Shown one piece after another: positions 26,943 through 36,227 of a stretch of DNA of 52,134 nucleotides; the first letter of the stretch is position 1, and every line of letters starts with the position of its first letter. The translations under genes were made by a program, and so were the position numbers. A model generated the notes under the pieces. The model had not been told where the DNA came from, did no database searches, and worked only from the letters and a program-made list of their open reading frames with translations. The DNA comes from Variovorax sp. (GTDB lineage Bacteria; Pseudomonadota; Gammaproteobacteria; Burkholderiales; Burkholderiaceae_C), in NCBI GenBank assembly GCA_017744285.1, contig JAGIBP010000024.1:1-52134 (forward strand), in the 5' to 3' direction.

Positions 26943-27688
26943 CTCCTCTTCGTACCCTGATCGTCGATGACGAAGCCCTGGCCCGTTCGCGGATGCGCAC
27001 ACTGCTGGCCGAGTGCCTGGCGCCCGCTGCGGTGGTGTCCGGCGAAGCGGCGAATGGCGAGATCGCGCTCCGGCAGATCGCGAAGCTGCCGCTCGACCTG
27101 GTGCTGCTGGACGTCCACATGCCCGGACTGGACGGCGTCGAGCTCGCACGCATGCTGCGTGGCCGGCCGGGCGCGCCGGCGGTGGTGTTCGTCACCGCCT
27201 TTGCGGCGCACGCGGTGACGGCCTTCGAGCTGGAGGCGGTCGACTATCTCACCAAGCCCGTGCGCGTCGAGCGGCTCCAGCAGGCGCTGCAGAAGGTCGC
27301 GCGCCACCTGAACGACCGGCGCTCGCCGCCGGCTCAGGAGCCGCAGGACGTGCTCCTGATCCAGGACCGCGGCCGCACCGAGCGCGTGCCGTTGTCCGAG
27401 GTGATCTATCTCAAGTCGGAATTCAAGTACCTCACGGTGCGCACGGCCGAGCGCAGCCACATCTTCGATGGCTCGCTGTCCGACCTCGAGGAGCGCTACC
27501 CGAAGCGCTTCGTGCGGGTGCACCGCAATGCGCTCGTGGCGCGCAACGCGATCCGCGCCCTCGAGAAGTACGACGATGGCGAGGACGCGGAAGGCTGGGC
27601 CCTGCGCCTGGACGGCATTCCCGAGCCGGTGGTGGTCTCGCGCCGGCAGCTGCCGTCCGTGCGCGAGGTGCTGAAGGAGCCGCGATGA
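26939..27688 (+). CDS. algR: Response regulator with LytTR DNA-binding domain (AlgR type)
   Basis: The 249-residue regulator has a receiver domain (MTPLRTLIVDDEALARSRM, phosphorylated Asp in LVLLDVHMPGLDG, switch residues VTAF and DYLTKP) and a C-terminal LytTR domain from about residue 145. The latter includes EVIYLKSEFKYLTVRT and the signature KRFVRVHRNALVARNAI. LytTR proteins bind short direct repeats at promoters. It is translationally coupled to algZ. The hem genes follow on the same strand beyond the PerM gene and the opposing ppc gene. Confidence 0.94.
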   Translation: MTPLRTLIVDDEALARSRMRTLLAECLAPAAVVSGEAANGEIALRQIAKLPLDLVLLDVHMPGLDGVELARMLRGRPGAPAVVFVTAFAAHAVTAFELEAVDYLTKPVRVERLQQALQKVARHLNDRRSPPAQEPQDVLLIQDRGRTERVPLSEVIYLKSEFKYLTVRTAERSHIFDGSLSDLEERYPKRFVRVHRNALVARNAIRALEKYDDGEDAEGWALRLDGIPEPVVVSRRQLPSVREVLKEPR

Positions 27689-27749
27689 GCCGCCGTTGCC
27701 GGGCCGCGCGAGGGCCGATGCCGCAGCGCTGCTGCGCGGAGGATCCCCG

Positions 27750-28952
27750 ATGAGCGACGGCCCCGAACCGCCTCCCGCGGAACCGGCGCCCGCTCCCCCG
27801 GCGCCTGCGGAACCCGCGCCTGCTGAACCGGCCGCCGAGCTCGAGCGCGTGCGCCTGGAGATGCCGGTGGACGTGCGCAGCGCGTCGCTGGTGGTGCTCG
27901 CGGTCCTCGGGAGCGTGTTCGCGCTGCACTGGGCCGCGGCCGTTTTCATTCCGCTCATGGTGAGCCTGATGCTGACCTATGCGCTGTCGCCCGTGGTCGA
28001 TCGCCTGGAGCGCTGGCACATCTCGCGCTGGGTCGGCTCGGCCGTGATCCTCCTCGGCCTCGGCGGGGCGATGGGCTGGACCGGCTATTCGCTCTCGGGC
28101 AGCGCGCAGGACCTCGTCGATTCGCTGCCGGTGGCGGCGCAGAAGCTGCGGCTCGCGATGCGCGGCGACGGCCGCTCGAAGGACCCGAGCACACTCGACA
28201 CCGTGCAGAAGGCCGCGGCGCAGATCGAGCAGGCCGCGGAAGAAAACTCCGCCAAGGTCGCGGCGCGCAAGGGCGTGGCGCGCGTGGTGATCGAGCGGCC
28301 GGCCTTCAACGTGAGGGACTACCTGTGGAGCGGCACGGTGGGCCTCATCGCGGCGGCCGGGCAGCTCACGATCATCGCCTTCCTGACCTATTTCGCCCTC
28401 GGCTCGGGCGACACCTTCCGCCGCAAGCTGGTGCGGATGACCGGACCCAGCCTGCAGCGCAGGAAGATCACAGTGCACGTGCTGGACGACATCACCAAGC
28501 ACATCGAGCGCTTCCTGCTGGTGCAGATCTTCACCAGTGCCCTGGTGGGGCTGGCGACGGGGCTGGTGTTCTGGGCCATCGGCCTGGAAAGCGCGGCGGT
28601 GTGGGGCATCGTCGCCGCGGTGACCAACCTCATTCCGTACATCGGCTCGGTCATCGTCATGGCGGCGGCGGGGCTGGTGGCCTTCCTGCAGTTCAACAGC
28701 GTCCAGATGGCGCTGCTGGTCGGCGGCAGTTCGCTGGTGATCCACACGCTCGTGGGCAACCTGCTGCTGCCTTTCCTGACCAGCCGCACCAGCCGCATGA
28801 ACCCGGTGGCGGTGTTCGTCGGCGTGATCTTCTGGGGCTGGCTCTGGGGCATCTGGGGACTGCTGCTCGGCATCCCGATCATGATGGTCGCCAAGGCCAT
28901 CTGCGACCACGTCGAGGACCTGCAGCCCATCGGCGAGCTCCTCGGCGAGTAG
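27750..28952 (+). CDS. AI-2E (PerM) family membrane protein
   Basis: The 400-residue protein belongs to the AI-2E/PerM family of putative channel or transporter proteins. Residues 1-34 are a low-complexity Pro-Ala-Glu tail in the cytoplasm. Then come about eight hydrophobic helices, with the family-typical blocks FIPLMVSLMLTYALSPVVDRLER, AAVTNLIPYIGSVIVMAAAGL and NPVAVFVGVIFWGWLWGIWGLLLGIPI. Proven roles include autoinducer export and Na+/H+ antiport in different bacteria, so no substrate is assigned. The start at 27750 has GGAGGA 5 bases upstream. The gene lies 61 bases after algR. Its stop is embedded in a palindrome shared with ppc. Confidence 0.88.
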   Translation: MSDGPEPPPAEPAPAPPAPAEPAPAEPAAELERVRLEMPVDVRSASLVVLAVLGSVFALHWAAAVFIPLMVSLMLTYALSPVVDRLERWHISRWVGSAVILLGLGGAMGWTGYSLSGSAQDLVDSLPVAAQKLRLAMRGDGRSKDPSTLDTVQKAAAQIEQAAEENSAKVAARKGVARVVIERPAFNVRDYLWSGTVGLIAAAGQLTIIAFLTYFALGSGDTFRRKLVRMTGPSLQRRKITVHVLDDITKHIERFLLVQIFTSALVGLATGLVFWAIGLESAAVWGIVAAVTNLIPYIGSVIVMAAAGLVAFLQFNSVQMALLVGGSSLVIHTLVGNLLLPFLTSRTSRMNPVAVFVGVIFWGWLWGIWGLLLGIPIMMVAKAICDHVEDLQPIGELLGE

Positions 28953-28961
28953 GGGCCCCTA
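28950..28961. repeat. 12-bp palindrome carrying the stop codons of two convergent genes
   Basis: TAGGGGCCCCTA is a perfect palindrome whose two ends are the TAG stop codons of the PerM gene (28950-28952) and of ppc (28961-28959 on the minus strand). The genes are separated by only 6 bases. No T-run follows on either side, so a rho-independent terminator is not evident. Confidence 0.9.
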
Positions 28962-31808
28962 GCCCGTGTTGCGCAGCCCGGCGGCGACGCCGTTGATCGA
29001 CAGGTGGATGCCGGTTTGCAGCCTCTCGTCGGTCTGGCCCGCGCGGTAGCGGCGCATCAGTTCCACCTGCAGGTGATGCAGCGGGTCGATGTAGGGGAAC
29101 CGATGGCGGATCGACCGCTGCATCTCGGCGTTGCCCTCCAGCCGCTGCCGGGCGCCGGTGATCAGCGCCAGCGCGTCCGAGGTGCGGTGCCATTCGGCGT
29201 CGATCATCGAGAACACCTTCTGCCGCAGCTTTCGATCCGACACCAGCTCGGCGTAGCGGGAGGCGAGCGCGAGGTCGCTCTTGGCCAGCACCATGTCCAT
29301 GTTCGACAACAGCGTGCGAAAGAACGGCCACTGCGCGTACATGCGCCGCAGCAGCGCCTGCCGCTCCTTGCGCGCGGCGGGAGTGGCCGCGTCGGCAAGA
29401 AAGCCCTCGATCGCCGAACCGAAGCCGTACCACCCTGGCAGCGTGAGCCGGCACTGGCCCCAGCTGAAGCTCCAGGGCACGGCGCGCAGGTCCTCGATGC
29501 GGTGACTCGGGTTGCGCGAGGCGGGCCGCGAACCGATGTTGAGTTCGGCGATCTCGCGGATCGGCGTGGCGCTGAAGAAGTAGTCGCCGAAGCCCGGCGT
29601 CTCGTAGACCAGCGCGCGGTAGGCCGCCATGCTGGCGGCCGACAGTTCCGCCGCGGCCGCCATGAAGGTGGCGGGCGCCGCCTTCGCCGTCGGCAGCAGC
29701 GTGGCTTCGAGCGTGGCCGCGACCAGCGTCTCGAGGTTGCGCCGGCCGATCTCGTGGTTGGCGTACTTCGAGCCGATGACCTCGCCCTGCTCGGTCAGCC
29801 GGATCTGGCCGCGCACGGTGCCGGGCGGCTGCGCCAGGATCGCCTGGTAGCTCGGCCCGCCGCCGCGGCCCACCGTGCCGCCCCGGCCATGGAACATGCG
29901 CAGGCGGATCGGCACGGGGCTCCCGGCGTTCAGTTCGTCGAACAGCGACACCAGCGCCAGCCCCGCGCGGTAGAGCTCCCAGTTGCTCGTGAAGATGCCA
30001 CCGTCCTTGTTGCTGTCGCTGTAGCCCAGCATCACGTCCTGCTCGGCGCCCGAGCGCCGGATCAGCGCATGGATGCCGGGCAGCGCATAGAAGTCGCGCA
30101 CGATCGGCGCGGCGTTGCGCAGGTCCTCGATGGTCTCGAAGAGCGGCACCACGATGAGGTCGCAGGTGGCGTTCTCGGACAGGCCTCCGCGCAGCAGGCC
30201 CACTTCCTTCTGCAGCAGCAGCGCTTCCAGCAGGTCGCTCACCGTCTCGGTGTGGCTGATGATGTAGTGGCGGATGGCCGCCGCGCCGAAGCGCGCCCGC
30301 GCGGTGCGTGCGGCGGCGAAGATCGCGAGCTCGCTGCGCGCGAGCGGCGAATACGCCGCGTCCGGCACGCGAAGCGGTCGCGCGTCGTCGAGCAGGCGCA
30401 GCAGCAGCGTCTGCTTGGCCTCTTCGGCCAGCGAGGCGTAGTCGGGCTCGATGCGCGCGGTGGCCAGCAGCTCGGCCACCACGGCCTCGTGCTTGTCGGA
30501 GCTCTGGCGCAGGTCCACTGTCGCCAGATGGAAACCGAACACCTCGATCGCGCGGATCAGCGGGTGCAGCCGCTGCATGGCCAGCACGGCGCCGTGCTGA
30601 TCGACGAGCGATGCCTCGATCGTGCGCAGGTCGGCCAGGAACTCCTCGGCGCGCAGGTAGGGGTTCTGCGGCGGCACCGCATGCCGCGCCGCCTCGCCGC
30701 CGGTGAGCTCGCGCAGCGTGGCGGCGAGCCGCGAATAGATGCCGGTGAGGGCGAGGCGGTAGGGCTCGTCCACGCGGTGCGGGTTCTTGTCGGGCGAGCG
30801 CTCGGCCAGCGCCTGCATCTCCACCGACACGTCGACCAGCGCGGTCGACAGCGACAACTCGCCGCCGAGGTAGTGCACCTCGGTGAGGTAGTGGCGCAGC
30901 GCCAGCTCGGCCTGGCGGCGCAGGGCGTACTCGAGCGTTTCGGCCGTGACGTTCGGATTGCCGTCGCGGTCGCCGCCGATCCACTGGCCCATGCGCAGGA
31001 AGGGCGCCACCGCGGGCGCCGCGCCGCCTTGCGCGAGGGCGCGCTCGAGGTCGGCATACACGCGCGGGATCTCGCGCAGGAAGGTCGCTTCGTAGTAGCT
31101 CAGCGCGTTCTCGATCTCGTCGACCACGCTGAGCTTCGAGAAGCGCAAGAGGCGCGTCTGCCAGAGCTGCGTGACGCGGGTGCGCATCTGCTTCTCGTTC
31201 TCCGCGTACTCGATGGGCGTGAGCGCGTCCTTGCGGCCGGCGAAGGCAAGCTGGCGCAGCGCGATCTCGTCGCGCGCCGCGAGCAGCTGGGCGATGGCGC
31301 GCTCCGCATCCAGGATGCTCTTGCGCTGCACCTCGGTCGGGTGCGCGGTGAGCACCGGCGAGAGATAGCTGTGCGCGAGCGATTCCACCACCGCCTCTGG
31401 AGCGATCCCCGCCTTGCGGATGCGCGCCAGCGCGACCTGGAGGCTGCCTTCGGCGCTTTCGCCCGCGCGTTCGGCTTCGGTGCGTCGGCGGATCTGGTGC
31501 CGGTCCTCGGCCAGGTTCGCGAGATGGCTGAAGTAGGTGAAGGCACGGATCACGCTCACCGTCTCCGCGGCGCTCAGGCCCTTCAGGAGGCTCTTGAGGG
31601 CCCGGTCCGCCGCATGATCGGCATCGCGGCGGAACGACACCGACAGCGTGCGGATCTTCTCCACCAGCGCGTAGGCCGCCTCGCCCTCCTGCTCGCGGAT
31701 CACGTCGCCGAGGATGCGGCCGAGCAGGCGGATGTCGGCGATCAGCGGCAGGTCTTCATCGCTGGCCTTGCGCTTGGCAGCTGCGGCGGGGGCGGGGCTC
31801 GTCTTCAT
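28959..31808 (-). CDS. ppc: Phosphoenolpyruvate carboxylase
   Basis: Ppc adds bicarbonate to phosphoenolpyruvate to make oxaloacetate, replenishing the TCA cycle. The 949-residue length fits bacterial enzymes. The first active-site motif [13 protein letters not shown] carries the catalytic His, and the second is [19 protein letters not shown] with the Gly-rich loop and catalytic Arg. [36 protein letters not shown] and the C-terminal [13 protein letters not shown] are also conserved. The start at 31808 has GAGGAGA upstream; a frame extending further upstream has no support. It faces the PerM gene and diverges from hemC. Confidence 0.96.
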   Translation of the reverse strand: MKTSPAPAAAAKRKASDEDLPLIADIRLLGRILGDVIREQEGEAAYALVEKIRTLSVSFRRDADHAADRALKSLLKGLSAAETVSVIRAFTYFSHLANLAEDRHQIRRRTEAERAGESAEGSLQVALARIRKAGIAPEAVVESLAHSYLSPVLTAHPTEVQRKSILDAERAIAQLLAARDEIALRQLAFAGRKDALTPIEYAENEKQMRTRVTQLWQTRLLRFSKLSVVDEIENALSYYEATFLREIPRVYADLERALAQGGAAPAVAPFLRMGQWIGGDRDGNPNVTAETLEYALRRQAELALRHYLTEVHYLGGELSLSTALVDVSVEMQALAERSPDKNPHRVDEPYRLALTGIYSRLAATLRELTGGEAARHAVPPQNPYLRAEEFLADLRTIEASLVDQHGAVLAMQRLHPLIRAIEVFGFHLATVDLRQSSDKHEAVVAELLATARIEPDYASLAEEAKQTLLLRLLDDARPLRVPDAAYSPLARSELAIFAAARTARARFGAAAIRHYIISHTETVSDLLEALLLQKEVGLLRGGLSENATCDLIVVPLFETIEDLRNAAPIVRDFYALPGIHALIRRSGAEQDVMLGYSDSNKDGGIFTSNWELYRAGLALVSLFDELNAGSPVPIRLRMFHGRGGTVGRGGGPSYQAILAQPPGTVRGQIRLTEQGEVIGSKYANHEIGRRNLETLVAATLEATLLPTAKAAPATFMAAAAELSAASMAAYRALVYETPGFGDYFFSATPIREIAELNIGSRPASRNPSHRIEDLRAVPWSFSWGQCRLTLPGWYGFGSAIEGFLADAATPAARKERQALLRRMYAQWPFFRTLLSNMDMVLAKSDLALASRYAELVSDRKLRQKVFSMIDAEWHRTSDALALITGARQRLEGNAEMQRSIRHRFPYIDPLHHLQVELMRRYRAGQTDERLQTGIHLSINGVAAGLRNTG

Positions 31809-31951
31809 CTCGAATCTTCTCCTCGTTGGCACGGCTGGGCAGGCCCTCGCGACCCATGGCATGGCCTTGCGAGGCCCATGGGCTGCGGCGGTCGTTGCTG
31901 CGGTGCAACATGCTAGCATCCCCGAGGTACTTCTCTCTCAATGGAACGGTC

Positions 31952-32857
31952 TTGAGCAACATCGTGATCGCCACGCGCGAAAGTCGCCTGGCCATGTGGC
32001 AGGCGGAGCATGTGAAGGCGCTGCTGCAAGCGCGAGGCCACACGGTCCGCCTCCTCGGAATGACGACGCAGGGCGACCAGATCCTGGATCGCACGCTGAG
32101 CAAGGTGGGCGGCAAGGGGCTCTTCGTCAAGGAGCTCGAACTCGCCCTCGAGGAAGGCCGCGCCGACATCGCGGTGCATTCGCTCAAGGACGTGCCGATG
32201 GATCTCCCTGCCGGATTCGCGCTGGCCTGCGTGCTGGAGCGCGAAGACCCGTGCGATGCGCTCGTGTCGCCGCTCTACGCCTCGATCGGCGAACTGCCGC
32301 GGGGCGCGGTGGTCGGCACGTCCAGCCTGCGCCGCGTCGTGCTGCTGCGTGCGCTGCGGCCCGACCTGCGCATCGAGCCCCTGCGCGGCAATCTCGACAC
32401 CCGCCTGCGCAAGCTCGACGAAGGCCAGTACGACGCGATCGTGCTGGCGGCGGCCGGTCTCAAGCGACTGGGCCTCGAAGGCCGCATCCGCCAGATCTTC
32501 GAGCCGGATGCGATGCTGCCCGCTGCCGGGCAGGGCGCGCTGGGCATCGAGGTGCGCGCGGATCGCGCGGACCTGATCGAGCTGCTCGCGCCACTCGCGA
32601 GCCGCGCCGATGCGCTCGCCACCGCGGCGGAGCGCGCGGTCAGCCGCGCCATGGGCGGCAGTTGCTCGATGCCGCTGGCGGCCCACGCGCGATGGCAGCC
32701 CGACGGCAGCCTGCGCGTCGAGGCCGCGTGGGGCGACCCCGAAGGCGTCGCGCCGCTGTTGCGGGTGCAGGCCGAGGGCCCGGCGGGTGATTTCGCCCAG
32801 GCCGGCGCGCTTGGCGACGCGGCCGCAGGCCGCTTGCGCGCGGGCGGCGCGCACTGA
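31952..32857 (+). CDS. hemC: Porphobilinogen deaminase (hydroxymethylbilane synthase)
   Basis: HemC links four porphobilinogen units into hydroxymethylbilane on its dipyrromethane cofactor. The 301-residue protein shows [68 protein letters not shown] and the cofactor Cys in [15 protein letters not shown] chose the TTG at 31952 because the family begins at [12 protein letters not shown]; an upstream ATG at 31910 would add 14 residues. The Shine-Dalgarno before the TTG is weak, so the start stays uncertain. It diverges from ppc across 143 bases. Confidence 0.95.
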   Translation: MSNIVIATRESRLAMWQAEHVKALLQARGHTVRLLGMTTQGDQILDRTLSKVGGKGLFVKELELALEEGRADIAVHSLKDVPMDLPAGFALACVLEREDPCDALVSPLYASIGELPRGAVVGTSSLRRVVLLRALRPDLRIEPLRGNLDTRLRKLDEGQYDAIVLAAAGLKRLGLEGRIRQIFEPDAMLPAAGQGALGIEVRADRADLIELLAPLASRADALATAAERAVSRAMGGSCSMPLAAHARWQPDGSLRVEAAWGDPEGVAPLLRVQAEGPAGDFAQAGALGDAAAGRLRAGGAH

Positions 32858-32858
32858 G

Positions 32859-33629
32859 ATGACGCACCGGCGAGTGATCGTCACGCGCCCCGCGCGCGAG
32901 GCATCACGATGGGTCGAGGACCTGCGCGCCGCGGGGCTGGACGCGGTGGCATTGCCCCTGATCGAGATCGCGCCGCCGGAGGATCCGGCGCCGGTCGATG
33001 CGGCGTGGCAGCGCCTGAAGGACTACCAGGCGCTGATGTTCGTGAGCGCCGCGGCCGCCACGCATTTCTTTCGCAACGCACGGGCCGGCGCGGCCGCGCA
33101 TGCGCGCTTCTGGGCGACCGGCCCGGGCACCACGCGCGCGCTGCGCGATGCCGGGGTTCCGGCCGCCGCCATCGATGCGCCGGCCGCAGACGCGGCGCAG
33201 TTCGACTCAGAGACGCTCTGGCCGCTCGTTCGTGCGCAGGTGCGGCCGGGCATGCGCGTGCTGATCGTTCGCGGCGGCGACGCCTCGGGCCAGCCCGCAG
33301 GACGCGAGTGGCTCGCGCAGGAGATCGCCGCAGCCGGCGGCGCCTGCGATGCCGTGGCGGCCTATCGGCGGCTCGTTCCCGCGCTCGGCGACGAGGCGCG
33401 GCAACTGCTCTCGGACGCCGCGGATGGGTCGGCCATCTGGCTTTTCAGCAGTTCGGAGGCCATCTCGAACCTGCGCGTGCTGGCGCCCGCGATCGACTGG
33501 CGGGCGGCCTGCGCGCTTGTCACGCATGAACGCATCGCGCAATCCGCGCGCGCCGCCGGATTCGGCCAGGTGCGGGTGTCCCGCCCCTCGCTTTCGTCTC
33601 TGATCGCGTCGATAGAATCCTTCGCATGA
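32859..33629 (+). CDS. hemD: Uroporphyrinogen-III synthase
   Basis: HemD closes hydroxymethylbilane into uroporphyrinogen III, the branch point to haem and related tetrapyrroles. The 256-residue protein has the family's two-domain layout: RRVIVTRPAREASRWVEDLRAAG at the start, MFVSAAAATHFF, RPGMRVLIVRGGDASGQPAGREWL and the Ser-rich loop AIWLFSSSEAISNL. The family is poorly conserved, so position behind hemC gives added support. The ATG lies 1 base after the hemC TGA. Its last 4 bases overlap the hemX start. Confidence 0.93.
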   Translation: MTHRRVIVTRPAREASRWVEDLRAAGLDAVALPLIEIAPPEDPAPVDAAWQRLKDYQALMFVSAAAATHFFRNARAGAAAHARFWATGPGTTRALRDAGVPAAAIDAPAADAAQFDSETLWPLVRAQVRPGMRVLIVRGGDASGQPAGREWLAQEIAAAGGACDAVAAYRRLVPALGDEARQLLSDAADGSAIWLFSSSEAISNLRVLAPAIDWRAACALVTHERIAQSARAAGFGQVRVSRPSLSSLIASIESFA

Positions 33630-34702
33630 GCGACGCTTCCGTCCTGATCGAGCCCGTGCCGGATCCCGCGGTGCGCGCCGCGGCGCCCGTCGATCCGGCG
33701 GCCGGCACGGCTGCGGCCGCGGCCCTTCTGTCCAGGATCCTGGTCGGCCTGGTCGCGATCGTGGCCATCGTGGCGCTCGTGATCGCCATTGCGCTGTGGC
33801 AGCGCGTGAGCGGCATGCAGGAGCAACTCGCGCGCCAGAGCGCCGATGCGCTGGCGCAGTCGCTCGAAGCGCGCACGCTCGCGCGGCAGGCCCACGAGGT
33901 CGTGCGCGATACCGCCGCGCGCCTGGCGCTCACCGAAACCCGTGTCGGCGAGGTCGCGCTGCAGCGCGCGCAGCTCGAAGACCTCATGCAAAGCCTCTCG
34001 CGCTCGCGCGACGAGAACCTCGTGGTCGACGTCGAGGCCGCCGTGCGGCTCGCGCTGCAGCAGGCGCAGGTGACCGGCAATGTCCAGCCCCTGCTGGCGG
34101 CGCTCAAGGCCGGCGAGCAGCGCGTCGCGCGCGCCTCGCAGCCGCGGCTCGCGCCGCTGCAGCGCGCGATGCAGCACGACGCCGACCGCCTGCGCGCAAG
34201 CGCCAGCGCGGACATGGGCGAGGCGCTCCAGAAGATCGACGAGCTGATCCGCAGCGTCGACGACCTGCCCGCGATCAACGCGGTCGCGATGCGTGCCGGC
34301 GGCAGCGCGCTCCAGGCAGAGCCCGTGCCGGCCGGCGGCCCCTGGTGGGAACGGATCCTGCAGGTGGTGCGGGCCGAGGCCCGCTCCCTGCTTCGCGTCG
34401 GGCGCATCGAGCGGCCCGAGGCGGTTTTGCTTTCGCCCGAGCAGACCTTCTTCCTGCGCGAGAACCTGAAGCTCAAGCTGCTCAACGCCCGCCTGTCGAT
34501 CCTGTCGCGGCAGGTCGACAACGCGCGCAACGAGCTGGCGGCGGTGTCGGTTTCGCTCAATCGCTATTTCGATCCTTCTTCGCGCCGGGTGCAGGCCGCG
34601 GCCACGCTGCTCCAGCAGATCCAGGCGCAGGTGAAGGCCACCGAGCCGCCGCGCGCCGACGAAACGCTGGCCGCGCTGGCCACCGCCGCCGCAGGTCGAT
34701 AG
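33626..34702 (+). CDS. hemX: HemX-like membrane protein
   Basis: The 358-residue protein has a short Pro/Ala-rich N-terminus, one strong transmembrane helix (about residues 36-58, ILVGLVAIVAIVALVIAIALW) and a long helical periplasmic region with coiled-coil character that ends ELAAVSVSLNRYFDPSSRRV, as in the HemX family. HemX is often annotated as uroporphyrinogen methyltransferase, but it lacks the SAM-binding motifs of real CysG/CobA enzymes, so its function is unproven. It is translationally coupled to hemD and followed 5 bases later by hemY. Confidence 0.87.
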   Translation: MSDASVLIEPVPDPAVRAAAPVDPAAGTAAAAALLSRILVGLVAIVAIVALVIAIALWQRVSGMQEQLARQSADALAQSLEARTLARQAHEVVRDTAARLALTETRVGEVALQRAQLEDLMQSLSRSRDENLVVDVEAAVRLALQQAQVTGNVQPLLAALKAGEQRVARASQPRLAPLQRAMQHDADRLRASASADMGEALQKIDELIRSVDDLPAINAVAMRAGGSALQAEPVPAGGPWWERILQVVRAEARSLLRVGRIERPEAVLLSPEQTFFLRENLKLKLLNARLSILSRQVDNARNELAAVSVSLNRYFDPSSRRVQAAATLLQQIQAQVKATEPPRADETLAALATAAAGR

Positions 34703-34707
34703 GGACT

Positions 34708-35991
34708 ATGCGCGCGGCTCTCTGGCTCCTCGCACTGTTCGGCATCGCCGCCGCGGTGGCCCTCTTTGCGGGCAACAACCAGGGCACGATCACCGTGTTC
34801 TGGCCGCCATGGCGCGTCGACCTGTCGCTGAACCTGGTCCTGCTGCTCCTGCTCGCGGCCTTCGTGTTCCTGCATGCGGCGCTGCGCGGCCTGTCGGCGC
34901 TGTTCTCGCTGCCGAAGCAGGCGCGCCAGTGGCGGCTCCAGCAGAAGGAGCGGGCCCTGCACGCGTCGCTGCTGGATGCGGCGGTGCAGTTGCTGGCCGG
35001 CCGTTTCTCGCGTGCGCGCAAGGCCGCCCTGGCGGCGCTGGCCCAGGAGAGAGCGCTGGCCGCGCTGGATGCACGGCTCCCCCAGGCGCAGCAGGTCCGC
35101 GTGATGGCCCACCTGCTCGCTGCCGAGAGCGCGCAAGCGCTGCAGGACAGGCCGGCGCGTGATGCGCACCTGCAGCAGGCGCTCAACGACAGCGGCGAGC
35201 GCGGCGCGCTGGCCGCGCCCGAAAGCCGCGAAGGCGTGCAGCTGCGCGCCGCGCGCTGGGCGCTGGACGACCGGGACGCGCCGGGCGCGCTCGCTCGTCT
35301 CGAGGAATTGCCGCAGGGCGCGCAGAGGCGCACCCTGGCGCTGCGCATCCGCCTGAAGGCGGCGCGGCAGGACAGGCGCACGCTGGAGGCGCTCGAAACC
35401 GCGCGCCTCCTGGCCAAGCATGGCGCGTTCTCCGATGCCGCCGCCAAGAGCCTGGTACGCGGCCTGGCGACGGAGCTGCTGTCGGGCGCGCACGACCCCG
35501 CTCAGCTGCTGCGGGCCTGGAGCGAGTTCGAGAGCGCCGAGCGCGAGATGCCTGAAGTCGCCATTCACGCCGCCCAGCGCATGGTGCAGCTGCGCGGCGA
35601 TCTCTCGGTGGCCCGCGCCTGGCTGCTGCCGATCTGGGACCGCATGATCCAGCAGCCGCAGAGTCTGGGCGATTCGCTGCGCGTGAAGCTGGTCCGGGCC
35701 CTCGAAGCGGGGCTCGATTCGGTGGACGGCGACTGGTTGTCACGCATCGAGTCGGCCCAGAAGAACAACCCGCGCGACCCCAATCTGCAGTACCTCGCCG
35801 GCATGGCCTGCATGAGGCGCCAGCTGTGGGGCAAGGCGCAACAGTTGCTCACACAGGCCGGCCTCGGCCTGCAGGATGCCGACCTGCATCGGCGCGCATG
35901 GCAGGCGCTCGCCCAACTCGCCGAGGCGCGCGACGACGCCGATCAGGCCTCTGCCGCCTGGAAGCGCGCGGCTCAGACCGAGAGCCCCTGA
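34708..35991 (+). CDS. hemY: HemY-like TPR membrane protein
   Basis: The 427-residue protein has two N-terminal transmembrane helices (residues 2-20 and about 40-62) around GNNQGTITVFWPPWRVDL, which is the HemY N-terminal signature, then a long stretch of helical tetratricopeptide-like repeats facing the cytoplasm. This is the gammaproteobacterial/betaproteobacterial HemY, not the Bacillus protoporphyrinogen oxidase of the same name. In relatives it has a role in late haem synthesis and protein assembly. The ATG at 34708 follows the hemX TAG by 5 bases, and the hemCDXY order is conserved among relatives. Confidence 0.88.
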   Translation: MRAALWLLALFGIAAAVALFAGNNQGTITVFWPPWRVDLSLNLVLLLLLAAFVFLHAALRGLSALFSLPKQARQWRLQQKERALHASLLDAAVQLLAGRFSRARKAALAALAQERALAALDARLPQAQQVRVMAHLLAAESAQALQDRPARDAHLQQALNDSGERGALAAPESREGVQLRAARWALDDRDAPGALARLEELPQGAQRRTLALRIRLKAARQDRRTLEALETARLLAKHGAFSDAAAKSLVRGLATELLSGAHDPAQLLRAWSEFESAEREMPEVAIHAAQRMVQLRGDLSVARAWLLPIWDRMIQQPQSLGDSLRVKLVRALEAGLDSVDGDWLSRIESAQKNNPRDPNLQYLAGMACMRRQLWGKAQQLLTQAGLGLQDADLHRRAWQALAQLAEARDDADQASAAWKRAAQTESP

Positions 35992-36147
35992 CTCGGCCTT
36001 GCTGCAGGCGGCCTTTGTGCTCCTGAATTCATAGCAACCGGCGGCGGCGGGAACTGACCTTGTCATCAAATTTCCCGTTTTCGTGAAGTCTTTCGATGTA
36101 ATGCATGTAGGCATTCATCTAGCTTACGAACTACGCCAAGAAAGCGT

Positions 36148-36176
36148 TTGAGTCGCTACCTTTCCTGAGGTACAGT
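36148..36176 (+). promoter_or_regulatory. Sigma-70-like promoter of wza-wzb-wzc
   Basis: TTGAGT (36148-36153) and TACAGT (36171-36176) are separated by exactly 17 bases, each matching four of six consensus positions. The expected transcript starts near 36183, leaving a leader of about 45 bases before the wza TTG. Chance is not excluded. Confidence 0.5.
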
Positions 36177-36185
36177 CGTAACTGT
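36172..36185. promoter_or_regulatory. Operator-like palindrome over the wza -10 element
   Basis: ACAGT-CGTA-ACTGT is a perfect inverted repeat with 5-base arms and a 4-base centre. It covers most of the -10 element and the predicted transcription start, the usual place for a repressor. No cognate regulator can be named. Confidence 0.45.
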
Positions 36186-36227
36186 TTGCAAAAGTATTCA
36201 TTTTGGGGTCACCATGCGGGGTCGGTT

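Larger units (their letters stand above)
35992..36227. other. AT-rich regulatory gap before wza
   Basis: This 236-base gap is clearly AT-richer than the rest of the window, especially from 36060. It holds one good sigma-70-like promoter for wza, a palindrome overlapping it and an AATGC..GCATT inverted repeat around 36098-36113. No gene or RNA is seen. No clear terminator follows hemY. Confidence 0.75.

Noticed and set aside
27689..27749. Possible upstream start of the PerM protein at 27696
   Set aside because: The ATG at 27750 has GGAGGA in place, whereas the 18 extra residues have none and do not resemble the family N-terminus.
29004..31916. A 970-codon open frame on the plus strand opposite ppc
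   Set aside because: It is a GC-driven shadow: ppc on the minus strand has complete family motifs, and the opposing product is rich in Arg, Val, His and Ala with no recognisable domain.
33626..34702. HemX as a real uroporphyrinogen-III methyltransferase
   Set aside because: No SAM-binding motifs of CobA/CysG are visible, and the protein is a single-helix membrane protein with a coiled-coil periplasmic part, so the enzyme name was not used.
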